From positions 1 through 22,901 of the forward strand of contig CAAHFI011908755.1 in assembly GCA_900893395.1 (NCBI GenBank): a stretch of DNA of 22,901 nucleotides, written 5' to 3'. Shown here piece by piece: positions 9,431 to 17,299 of this stretch; the stretch's first letter is position 1; each line of letters starts with the position of its first letter. This DNA is from Euglena gracilis (taxonomy: Eukaryota > Euglenozoa > Euglenophyceae > Euglenales > Euglenaceae). Made by a program: the position numbers and the translations under genes. The notes beneath the pieces were generated by a model. The model did not search any database. It was not told the origin of the DNA and saw only the letters and a program-made list of their open reading frames with translations.

Positions 9431-10245
9431 TCTGGAACGGGGCTTGAAGTGCAGACACGGGATGGGTTTCCCATCCGGCGGTGTCAGGTATGGCTTGAAA
9501 TCGTCCATGTGACCGTCCTCAACACCGTTCGGTAATGCAACATTGTATCGCCCGCTGGTTCTAGTCTTTCTAGGATTTCGCAAGGGCCAAGCCAAGAAGG
9601 GTCCAACTTGGAAGACTGCATGCGGGTCGGCTTTTCCGCACCCACACGCGGTCACCGGGACTATACACAGGTGAATTGAAATTCTGCAAAAACGATTTCC
9701 GTTTAGTTTCATGAGTATCATGACTCGCTTCTGGACTGCAGAACGTAGATTTTTTACTTCCGCCAACAAGGGCTCGCAACTGACACTCGTTCGGGCGGGT
9801 CTCTCCGAAGGGACATCCCCTATAGCCCGAGGGTCCCGTCCGAAATCTAATTTATAGGAGGAGTGAGGTAAAACCAACCCTGGTAGGGTATTGATATAAA
9901 AACAAAGACCATGGTAGCACTGATATACAGTTGCTGCGCGAGTCAGCCAGTGAAAGGCGAAGCATATTCACGACGGATTTTACAGCTGCCTTGGCTCTAA
10001 CATTTCCTTTGGGTCGGTATATAATGGAAAAATGTTGCTCAATTCCAAGTAAACCGCACAAATTGGTGAAAAACCTCGAAGAAATCAAATGGTCTTGATC
10101 ACTCACAATTTCATTCGGTAAACCCAGTAAGCAAATGCATTCCTCCAAAAATATGTTTGCTACAATTTGGGCAGTCAACCATGACTTCTTGCATGGAATG
10201 GATACAACGTACCCACTCAGCCTGCAGACGAAAGCAAAAAAGTTA
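9431..10245 (-). pseudogene. Fragment C: integrase (C-terminal two thirds)
   Basis: Integrase joins the element's DNA to the chromosome. The open stretch 9852-10178 shows the core signature GLPNEIVSDQDHLIS, whose SD-x-D contains the second acidic residue of the DDE triad (about 10100), followed by RFFTNLCGLLGIEQHFS and a YRPKGN segment. Downstream at about 9870-9620 come LPHSSYKLDFGRDP and the GPY/F-like YSPGDRVWVRKSRP, both typical of Ty3/gypsy integrase C-termini. The zinc-binding N-terminus and the first catalytic Asp are not present, because the fragment is cut at its right end by element B. Confidence 0.8.
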
Positions 10246-10259
10246 AAAAGTTACCAGGG

Positions 10260-10698
10260 TGTACCAGGCAGCCGTAAGGCCGTGGTATTGTGTATGTAGG
10301 TATAAGCCTACGGCCAGATATAGCTCTGAGCCCCATACACAATATTATGCTAGCTGGTATTCCTAAAGATGGCCAACGGCCTGAATTAGGAATACCCAAA
10401 CCTTATTCTGGTTCTCCTCTCCACAGGTGGTATTTGTATTCTTATTTTCTTCTTCACTTGAATTTCAAGTTTGATTTGTTTCATTTGAAGTCCGAAACGG
10501 ACAGCCAAGTCACTTGGCATTTTCTTTGTGTTGCCCATAGGGCTTCTCCACCTGCCTTGTGCTCTGCATAAGCCCAAAGGCAATAAAAACTAATAGTTAA
10601 GTTTAATATTTTCTTTTTGTTACTCTCCTGGTTCTGTTCCCACGGGAGGGTGTAAGTAGGCCGACAGGCAGTAGGAATAGAGTCCAGGGGACGTACAC
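10260..10698 (+). repeat. 5' LTR of element B
   Basis: About 439 bp, from TGTACCAGGCAG (10260) to GGACGTACAC (10689-10698). Blocks shared with the other LTRs are ACAGGTGGTATT (10423-10434, also in A), TGTTACTC (10618-10625, in A and D), TAAGTAG (10653-10659, in A and D) and the terminal GGACGTACAC (in A and D). An 11-bp inverted repeat near its 5' end pairs 10286-10296 with 10334-10344. Four perfect hairpins with 3-base loops lie within 10456-10543. An AATAAA at 10581-10586 could be a poly(A) signal. Confidence 0.8.
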
Positions 10699-10699
10699 T

Positions 10700-10709
10700 T
10701 GTTAGCAGA
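10700..10709 (+). promoter_or_regulatory. Primer binding site remnant of element B
   Basis: The sequence TGTTAGCAGA follows the LTR end and matches nine of ten bases of the initiator tRNA-Met site seen intact in element A. This supports the LTR boundary and shows that both copies used the same primer. Confidence 0.6.
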
Positions 10710-11472
10710 TTAGGTTTCTTTCCTACACCCTTCTCCCCCCCATCTTAACAGGTGACTTCAAACAGTGAGTGGTGCTCAGCCTATAGGCTACAAAGCATCC
10801 ACGAGCTGTTTGGAGCCAACTTCTAAGCACAGGTACAAGCTTCAGGAGTTTCTGGGCAGTATACGCTGCCAACATCCTTCTAAGTTTGTTCCTTTCTTAC
10901 TTTTTGGGGTTTCTTGTGCTTGTTTCTGCAAATAAATAAAAATATGCCAGAGCTCAAGCACCAACACATCAAAAGCTTTGATTAGTTTCTTTTGAGAAAG
11001 TCTGATGAAGATTTGTCGCAGGAGTATATGCTCCAACCCAGGTGTTTGGCCCATATGGGGCAACTCTCAGCTCTATTGAGCATCCCCCCACCCCAGTGGT
11101 TTCCAGCTCTATTGAGCACCTCCCCACCCCAGCTTTCAGCTCTATTGAGCATCCCCTTATTGTAATTTTCAGCTCTACCGAGCACTCCCCACCCCGTTTT
11201 CCAGCTCTATCGAGCATTCCCCCCACACCTCTATCGAGCAACCCCACCCAATGGGTGCCACACCTAACGGTGTCCAGCTTCTATCGAGCATCCCCCCACA
11301 GTGTCCAACTCTATCGAGCAACATATAGCCCAACGGGCTCAACCCCTCTTGTTTGAAAGCCGATCGGCTGATAGCTATCCCCCCATCCGCACTGGTGCCG
11401 ATAGGCACATTTGACTCTGAGGCGGATAACGCCACGGCAACTTTTTGTTGAGGGTGGGCAAACTTCCAAAAA
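10710..11472 (+). other. Element B: 5' leader between LTR and gag
   Basis: About 760 bp without a convincing coding region. It holds C-rich and T-rich stretches, hairpins such as agcc-tata-ggct near 10780 and gtgcc-gata-ggcac (11395-11408), and the minisatellite at 11068-11322. Element A's leader between primer site and gag is much shorter (about 100 bp), so much of this length is particular to B. Confidence 0.5.
11068..11322. repeat. Minisatellite of eight hairpin-bearing units in the leader of B
   Basis: Eight imperfect units with the core CAGCTCTATYGAGCAY, at 11068, 11104, 11137, 11170, 11202, 11227, 11275 and 11306, spaced 25-48 bp and separated by C-rich spacers (ccccacccc). Each core is itself a hairpin: gctc, a 4-base loop (tatt, tatc or tacc), gagc. 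Minus-strand open stretches here encode repeats of Cys-Ser-Ile-Glu-Leu, but these look like by-products of the array. Confidence 0.85.
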
Positions 11473-12740
11473 GTGAGTGAAGCCATGTGTGAAACACAAT
11501 CCTGCAATGACGCGATTTTCTCCAACTGCAACATAGTTTGCAAGCTTTATCCCATTAATTGGACCAATTACGGCAATTTTTCCACAATTGCAGCGAAAGT
11601 TGCAAGACCCCCATCAAAAATCCCTATTTGGGACAATTTGTCACATTGGAGCAATTCTCCACACTTGCAACCGCATTTCAGGAAGCGCAACAGCGCATTT
11701 TCCAGTTGAGCGGTGATTCCGCGAATTTTGCCTGCTTTTCTGCCCAATCCAACGAACGTTTTGCCCCCCGCACGTATGTATGTATGTATGTGCAACAATT
11801 GGAGGAAAACTTTCTCGATTGGAGCAGAAATCTTGCCATTGTGGCGAAATTCCCGCTGAAATTGCGAGTTTTGGAAACCCAATATCGCGAATATCGCGAG
11901 AGGATTGAGAACTTGCAACAACAGTGGCAAAATGACACAATGGAAATTCGAACCGCAACGGCGGAATTGCAGAACCGCAATGCGGCATCCGTTCACCAAC
12001 ACCGGATATTAGCGGACTCAAGGCCACCATGTCCGATTTGAACAAACGCATGGAAGAACTGAGCACAAAAATGCTTCAGGTGCAATCACCACCCCAAGGC
12101 ACATTGCCGTTACCAACACCTACCGCCATACTCATAAACACACACTTGGACCAGATTTGTGCTAAAATGCGCGCGGAAATCACCAAATCTCGCAAGGATT
12201 TTGTGATAGTCTCATGAACACCGATAAACGGTGAAGCAGGATGTCACAAAATTGCAAAACGACATTACCGTGCTATCCGCGCAAGTTTCAGTGTTGAAGG
12301 AACATCCAATGGCTGAAAAAGTCAAAGATCTGCATTCGGACCAACACACCAAGCCACCTCCACCATTGGAAGCCATTTCCAGTGCGATGCGCACTTGGCG
12401 ACACGAGTACAGGAATTGGACACTGGTTTTGGTGCAATTTCCCAAGATTTCATTCGATTTCCGACAAAATCCCGCTTTTGGATGAGTTACCTTCATACCG
12501 CAAGCGGATTAAGCGTTTGCAGAAGGATGTGGGTCGGATAACGACAATTGGCAGGTTTGTTGACCATTTGGAGCAAAGTGTCCATGAGTTTGCAACAATT
12601 TGGACCAAATTCACGCACAACTGCGTTCCATCAATCAAAACCCGCATCGGGTGTGGTTGGCACATTTGCCGCATATTCCAGCTCAAAAAGCGCTATTCGC
12701 GCACCAATCCCCGAGCCCACAGGCACATTGCCACCTAACC
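11473..12740 (+). pseudogene. Element B: Gag N-terminal coiled-coil-like region
   Basis: The open stretch 11559-12041 (160 codons) is rich in Gln, Glu, Leu and Arg, with heptad-like runs such as LETQYREYRERIENLQQQW. It matches element A's 3750-4946 segment at NERFAPRT and at a YLGQFVTLEQF-like stretch. The following 12029-12217 stretch (MSDLNKRMEELSTKMLQ) and 12230-12300 (KQDVTKLQNDITVLSAQVSVL) continue the coiled-coil character. By position it would be the matrix-like part of Gag, perhaps driving self-assembly. The function is inferred from composition only. Confidence 0.6.
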
Positions 12741-13130
12741 GCGTTTCCGCTCATGCGGTGGTCCCCCCATTAGCATTACCAGTCCTAATGGACGAGTTTT
12801 CGGATGATGAGTCGGGTTTTCAAGCGAAAACCGACCCACCCCCTCTTAAATCAAGAGATTCGGGAATCCGAACTAATTCGTGGTATGATCCGCACCCCCA
12901 CACCGGTATTGGTCATACCTCCCAAATTCGCTTAGTAGCACCAATGGTGCAACCATGTGATACCTCACCCCCACATGCGCAACCGCATCACCATTCGCAC
13001 CGATTCCCCAAATTTGCATGGTACCTATGGTACACTAAGTGGTATGTTCCATGCGCATTCGCGAAATACCGAACAATACCCTTGTGCAACCACCGGTGTA
13101 CCTGCACATGGTGCAATTTCGCGCCCGGGC
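12741..13130 (+). pseudogene. Element B: Pro/His-rich Gag linker
   Basis: This segment joins the coiled-coil region to the capsid-like region. Translations are rich in Pro, His, Thr and Gly (for example THTGIGHTSQ-like and GTYGTLSGMF-like stretches). Element A has the equivalent Pro/Gly/His-rich stretch at about 3240-3480 (GIGHVSHSR-like). It is probably disordered. Hairpin gttttc-aagc-gaaaac lies near 12819-12834. Confidence 0.45.
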
Positions 13131-13740
13131 CCACACCCCTGGAATACCACCGAAGGGCCACGGGTTTCTCAGAAAGATTTCAAAGGCACCATCGCGATAG
13201 CGAACAAGGTGAAGCCCCAATGGGACGGTGACCCACCACATGGAAACAATTTTTCGCGACTGGGAATATTACTGGGATTTGAAGGGACCCACCCAAGATG
13301 ACAACCCGGAGGTAATCAAGATGGAATTCATCGATTGCCTCCCAAGGGAAGAAAAAGAACGCGCCAGACAATTGGTCATTGGCAGGCGCATTTCTTTTGA
13401 GGAATTGGTTGAGCAATATGCTTCCTCATGCTCCAGTTTGGTTTCCAGAATCAGTCTGGAAAAAAATGGCGGCAATTACCCCCCCGGACCGCAAATGGAA
13501 GTCGATAGACTTGTGGTACTCCAAGTGGCTTGCATTAGCAGCCGAGGTTGATGAGTTAGGGGAAAAGCAAATCAAAGAACAATTTGATGCGGTATTACTG
13601 CGCTACATCCCCAAACTCATCAAGGAAATTACCGCGAGGAACTCGCGGGACACATTTTGACTCTCGATGAGAGATGGAATTATATTTCCAAACAAATGAA
13701 GTTATCACAACTTCTGGGACAGATTGAATCGGCATATCAC
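13131..13740 (+). pseudogene. Element B: Gag capsid-like region
   Basis: The open stretch 13228-13551 encodes METIFRDWEYYWDLKGPT and PEVIKMEFIDCLPREEKERA, and 13379-13660 encodes LWYSKWLALAAEVDELGEKQ and EQFDAVLLRYIP. Element A matches all of these. The charged, helical composition and the position before the zinc knuckles fit the Ty3/gypsy capsid domain. Covarying hairpins shared with A lie at 13439-13459, and an arm-rich hairpin (ccgcgag-gaa-ctcgcgg) near 13632-13648. Confidence 0.7.
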
Positions 13741-13899
13741 CACCACCCTACCGGGTGTACCCACCGGTTCAGTCCATGCAGTCCAAAGGACTACCTCCCC
13801 AAAATCACCAAAATCACCATCGAGTGATTCCAAACGCGCTATCCGCGCTCAAACCCCAAATCCCCACACGGGAATCCAAACCGGCTATTCGCGCTCTTC

Positions 13900-14523
13900 T
13901 GATCAAGTTTCGGACAAAGTGCTTTTTGTGTAATCAACCGGGACATATGTCTCGGAGTGTCCGAATCCCAAGCGCGAAAGCGCAGTAAGAGCCCCCGAGG
14001 ATCCCTCTCTTCCTGGAGTTCGCGTTCTTCACGATCTGCGCATTCGCAGCGGTCGGGATACCGATCGGGTGATGGTAGACCGCGTTCCCGTTCACCCCAC
14101 CGCAATAGCGGACGTGGTTTAAACCGCGTGGTCGGTCCCCCCGCCCCCCTACCCGCAATCGGGACAAATCGCGATTCTTCGCGATCTCGGTCGCGAAGTG
14201 GACATCCTCTTCGCGATCCGATCGCGGTCGAGCGATACCCTCCCCCGTCGCTATGATGCCAAAAGGCAATCGCAACGCGAACCGTTGTTCCCTTTGTGGG
14301 TCTAAAGACCACCATTCATCCAAGTGCCCCCGTTCCCGTTCTCCCCGCCCTAGCCATGGTCGTCGCGATTCCAATCGCGGTTCTGCCAATAGGCAGCGGG
14401 TTGGTTTCAAATATCCTCTATCGAGGAAAAAGACCTGGCTTCGGGCAGGGAGGGGATGAGAGCACCGAGGATGAGTTGGCGGAGACAGGAATGCGATTCG
14501 CCGATACGCGCAATTTATTCTAG
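13900..14523 (+). pseudogene. Element B: Gag nucleocapsid region, two zinc-knuckle motifs and RS-rich linker
   Basis: A first knuckle (KCFLCNQPGHMSR) is readable at 13920-13961. An Arg/Ser-rich segment follows at about 13975-14215 (SSWSSRSSRSAHSQRSGYRS and DSSRSRSRSGHP). A second knuckle with full Cys-X2-Cys-X4-His-X4-Cys spacing (CSLCGSKDHHSSKC) lies at 14286-14327. Zinc knuckles bind RNA for packaging. RS-rich segments resemble those of splicing factors and would be basic, possibly phosphorylated. Element A has the same arrangement. The DNA holds many hairpins, several at the same places as in A. Confidence 0.8.
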
Positions 14524-14739
14524 AAGTCACCATAGGCCAAAAGGCCGACTCCGATATGGAGTAGGGGAGCCCGAGGTCTGAGGGCACGGACCTCTGGGCT
14601 GATGAACAGATGGAGGTAGGAACTGATCACCCCTGCCCCCCCTGCCCATCGGTCTTTTTGGTCGGTACCCGGAAAATTTTGGGTCCCCCTCCCCGCGCCA
14701 AATTTTGCTTGGAATGTTGAGCAAAGTAAGCAAAGGGTC

Positions 14740-15180
14740 ATGGAACAGTTGGCGCGACAACAATTTTACACCCGACCCTTCGCTTTGCGTACCCCCATGG
14801 AACTTTTGGTCCAAGCGAAAATCAAAACTCAAAATTTCTGTGCACAAGCCAAAATTTTAGTCGACACAGGGTGTCGAATCCCCTTCTTTTCCGCAAAGGA
14901 CTTATACCCACCCCCTCTTGGTTCATGCCAAGAATCCTTCAAAATTATGACTGCAGACAACAGCCCCATGTGCGGTGGTGACTTGGGATGCATTTTGGAC
15001 ATAGTCCTCCCCATTATCCCGAAGCACCACACACACCCCCACAATTCCAAAATTTCTGGGTACTTGGGCATTCGAGGCGAATATCGCCGGTTCTGATGTC
15101 ATACTCGGTTTTCTTTTCGGCAACACCGATTGGTGGTGGATTGTCCTTCGCACGGTTTGCGCACTACCCCCCGCACACAC
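14740..15180 (+). pseudogene. Element B: retroviral-type aspartic protease fossil
   Basis: The open stretch 14740-15096 begins with a Gag-Pol junction segment (MELLVQAKIKTQNF), then shows the protease signature ILVDTGCRIP with its Asp codon at 14863-14865, and the conserved CGGDLGCILDIVLPIIPKHH. The second half, near 15090-15140, corresponds to the SDVILG strand of element A. It would mature the polyprotein. The end, before 15185, has the same HGLRT-like wording as A. Overall it matches A closely in length and order. Confidence 0.8.
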
Positions 15181-15195
15181 AGGAGACAAGGCACA

Positions 15196-15257
15196 GGGGG
15201 GGGAGGGGGGTCCGAGGGGGTGGTTGGAAGCTGTACAGGGGGGGGGAGGGGGGGTCC
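15196..15257 (+). repeat. G-rich direct repeat, left copy
   Basis: Long G runs with the landmark gttggaagctgtacaggggg, followed by ggaggggggg and tcccc. The same landmark, about 1120 bp away, forms the right copy. Each side has about two related units. Runs of five to nine Gs could form G-quadruplexes. Confidence 0.8.
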
Positions 15258-15283
15258 CCAGAAAATCACAACTGTACTGCCCA

Positions 15284-16304
15284 CCCCGAGACAGTTGCGA
15301 ACATTTTTCGTCCAATTGAGGTTGGCAATGATGGATTTTTGCGAAATTCAGATGCATTTGCAAAATATTGTGTCTTGTAAAAGAATGGTAGCCAGATTTT
15401 CACTTTAAACACTTAGCAGAAAGTCAGGAAGCAGCTTCAATCACTCCCCCTTGGCACACCATGCGGAATTGAGCCAAGTTTGACGTTTTTTTTTTGTTTT
15501 TCAACAAAGAACAAAATTGTTTTTTTCCAAAAAAACACAAAAAAACATGTTTTCATTTTTAAAAAAGCAAAAATTGACCTTTTTCCTTGCGAAATGGCCA
15601 TTTTGAGGAAAAAGTTTTAAGGTCGTTTTTTTGGTCATCAAAGGTGACGTTTTTTTTAATTTTTTCCGGACAATTCATCCAGCACCCTTCACGGACTACG
15701 AAGCTGCAGAGATGAAAAAAGACCTTTTTTTTTAAAAAAAAAGTTTAAAAAAGTTCCCCAAACCTCCATGAGGTTTTTTTTGTTTTTTTTTAAAAATTAT
15801 TTTTTTTCTTAGGGGGTGCCACCCGCGTGACCCCCCCCCCCGTTACATCCCCGTGACCCCCGTGACCCGAGAATCGATCCTCCGCCATTCTTTTTTTCAA
15901 AAGCATTTTTTTTTAAAAAATGAACCTTCATGTATCCTTGTCTGCCCAATGCACCTTCATACCAAAAATGGCCAAAAATCTTTTCCCTGAAGGAAGTGCC
16001 AAAACTGGTGCATTTCCCCACCCAAAACGGAAATTTTGTCAAAAATGGCCCAAACTTCATCCAAAAACGTGTTGGTCAAGAATCCTAACAAAATTCCCTT
16101 TCAAAATGACCAATTTTTTCACGATGCAACGTCATGATGTTGCCTCCCGGCTACCTGCAAAGTGGCATCTTCCCCCGTGACCCACCCCCCGCCCGTGACC
16201 CCCCATGCCCCCCCCAACCCGCACACACCCCTTAAAAAGCATGTTTTTTTTGTTTCAAAAAAAAACCAGCCGTTTTTTTAATTTTTTTTTCATCTGTCTC
16301 GGGG
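15284..16304. mobile_element. Possible small DNA transposon with 11-bp terminal inverted repeats
   Basis: CCCCGAGACAG at 15284-15294 is matched by its exact reverse complement CTGTCTCGGGG at 16294-16304. The 1 kb between them is composed of poly-T/poly-A tracts, C-rich GTGACCC motifs and no recognisable gene. A non-autonomous element is possible. No clear target-site duplication was found, because the flanks are G/C homopolymers. The inverted repeat is short, so chance is not excluded. Confidence 0.35.
15480..15915. repeat. Homopolymer tract: runs of T and A
   Basis: More than a dozen runs of six to ten T or A, with a hairpin cctc-cat-gagg near 15765. GTGACCC motifs follow a 13-base C run (15827, 15853, 15862) and recur at 16177 and 16195. 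No gene is visible here. The stretch 15916-16200 is also without a convincing gene. Confidence 0.7.
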
Positions 16305-16376
16305 GGGTTGGAAGTGGGGGGAGGGGGGGTCCCCGGAGGGGGGGTTGGAACTGTACAGGGGGGGAGGGGGGGTCCC
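16301..16376 (+). repeat. G-rich direct repeat, right copy
   Basis: Repeats the left copy: gttggaactgtacagggggg with the palindrome ctgtacag at 16351-16358 (left copy 15231-15238), followed by gagggggggtccc. An additional partial unit (ttggaagtggggggaggg) precedes it. Confidence 0.8.
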
Positions 16377-16402
16377 AAGGTTTGACCAATTGTACTGCCT
16401 TG

Positions 16403-16862
16403 TCCCCACACCACACCCCCAAACTTGTTCCCCGTGAACTTGTTCCCCGTCACCCAGGACGTCCCATCGCATTTCCACAACGTTTTCCACAACCGAAAAC
16501 ACCGTTTCCTACCCTAGGGGTAAAGAGAAAGCTGCCCCCTACCCATGCACTTTTACCGCTCGTTTCCCATGCGGTAGGGAAAGCCAGTAGCTTAACCCCG
16601 CACTTTTGCTGGGTTCCCAGGCGAAATCCAAAGGCCTGAAGAAATTTCGGTGTCGAGTAGCCGCCCAGCTGCACAAATTTTTCGTTTTCCACCAGGTGTG
16701 TCGACTCCAGGCACCCCTGTACACCCCCAGCAGCTACCCCAACCGACACCAACTTATGCACTGACACCCACCAAACGCGCACAACATGCACACAACCTTC
16801 CTACCAATGCGCTCACTGTCGGAGAATCTCCGCTTACCATGATTTTGATTGTGGATGTCTAG
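16403..16862 (+). pseudogene. Element B: protease-to-RT linker with conserved cysteine motif
   Basis: Element B resumes here. The DNA aligns with A 640-1000 (reverse strand), sharing GGCCTGAAG, CGGTGTCGAGTAG and CGCCCAGCT. At 16808-16858 one frame reads QCAHCRRIS...FDCGCLV, a Cys-X2-Cys-X10-Cys-X-Cys motif identical in spacing to A's at 658-708. The rest is Pro/Thr-rich. The function is unknown. A small zinc-binding module is the plain reading. Confidence 0.55.
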
Positions 16863-16935
16863 TTGAATCTTCCAAACTAATCCGATTGGATCCCGCAACC
16901 GGGAATTCCCCCCTACCCTGGTAGTGGTACCTATA

Positions 16936-17043
16936 TACTTGGTACGGATTTAATAGATAACCAAAAGGTACACAGCTTGGTACATGGGTGATACACCCAT
17001 CAGTACACTTGGTAGTTATTCACAGCTCACAATACACTTGGTA
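16936..17043. repeat. Short repeated motif TACACTTGGTA
   Basis: Four near copies at 16936-16944, 16975-16983, 17004-17014 and 17033-17043, spaced about 30-39 bp. A hairpin atgggt-gatac-acccat lies between them at 16984-17000. Too short to be a known element. It looks like local slippage. Confidence 0.5.
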
Positions 17044-17155
17044 GTTTTTCGCAATTCGCGAAAGTGAATCAAGCACTACAGTGCAAAGGCATAGCCTCCC
17101 TCTTCGGATTTGCGCACAGCGCTCCCTATGCGCCTATGGCGCTCTCTAATACTCC

Positions 17156-17259
17156 CGCGCATATCGCGCTTGCCGCACATAGTGCGAATCCGCGCATATC
17201 GCGCTTGCCGCACATAGTGCGAATCCGCGTATCGCGCTTGCCGCACATAGTGCGATATC
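17156..17259. repeat. 35-bp tandem repeat, three units, each with two hairpins
   Basis: Units start at 17156, 17191 and 17226. The first two are identical and the third is slightly changed. Each contains gcac-ata-gtgc and a gcg/cgc hairpin. The surrounding 17045-17290 is full of related gcgc and cgcg words. No spacers separate the units, so this is not CRISPR-like. Element A lacks the array between its cysteine motif and its pre-RT stretch. Confidence 0.85.
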
Positions 17260-17299
17260 CGCGCATATGTGCATCCGCGCTATCGCGCATCACCGATGA

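Larger units (their letters stand above)
6429..10259 (-). mobile_element. Fragment C: 3' part of a Ty3/gypsy chromovirus-like element
   Basis: Read on the minus strand, this fragment starts inside the integrase, continues into a chromodomain, and then into a 2.8 kb Pro/Thr-rich 3' module. It ends at the LTR of element A without a polypurine tract or an LTR of its own. Its upstream part is cut at 10259, exactly where the LTR of plus-strand element B begins. The simplest reading is that B interrupted C's integrase and A interrupted C's 3' end. It is broken in several places and is old. Confidence 0.75.
15184..16402. other. Foreign low-complexity block inside element B
   Basis: Element A runs straight from the protease into the cysteine linker, but B has an extra block of about 1.2 kb here. 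From left to right it holds a G-rich repeat (15196-15257), about 1 kb of T/A homopolymer-rich sequence bounded by 11-bp inverted repeats, and a second copy of the G-rich repeat (16301-16376). GACAAGGCA at 15184-15192 recurs as a near inverted copy just right of the second G-rich repeat (about 16393-16402), so the whole block also has weak inverted ends. No coding potential was seen. It could be a non-autonomous DNA transposon or a satellite expansion. Confidence 0.6.

Noticed and set aside
8164-9476. Hairpins as bacterial-type terminators or operators
   Set aside because: They occur at high density inside coding fossils, without T-runs after them or operon structure, and the window is eukaryotic.
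10969-11543. Minus-strand open stretches encoding repeated Cys-Ser-Ile-Glu-Leu units
   Set aside because: They are translations of the minisatellite at 11068-11322 and have no domain or independent support for being genes.
15284-16304. Autonomous DNA transposon
   Set aside because: No transposase-like reading frame lies between the 11-bp inverted repeats.
16205-16639. Plus-strand open stretch of 144 codons
   Set aside because: It runs through G-run repeats and poly-T, with composition explained by low complexity. No domain.
17156-17259. CRISPR-like array
   Set aside because: Units are directly adjacent with no spacers, and the context is a eukaryotic retroelement.
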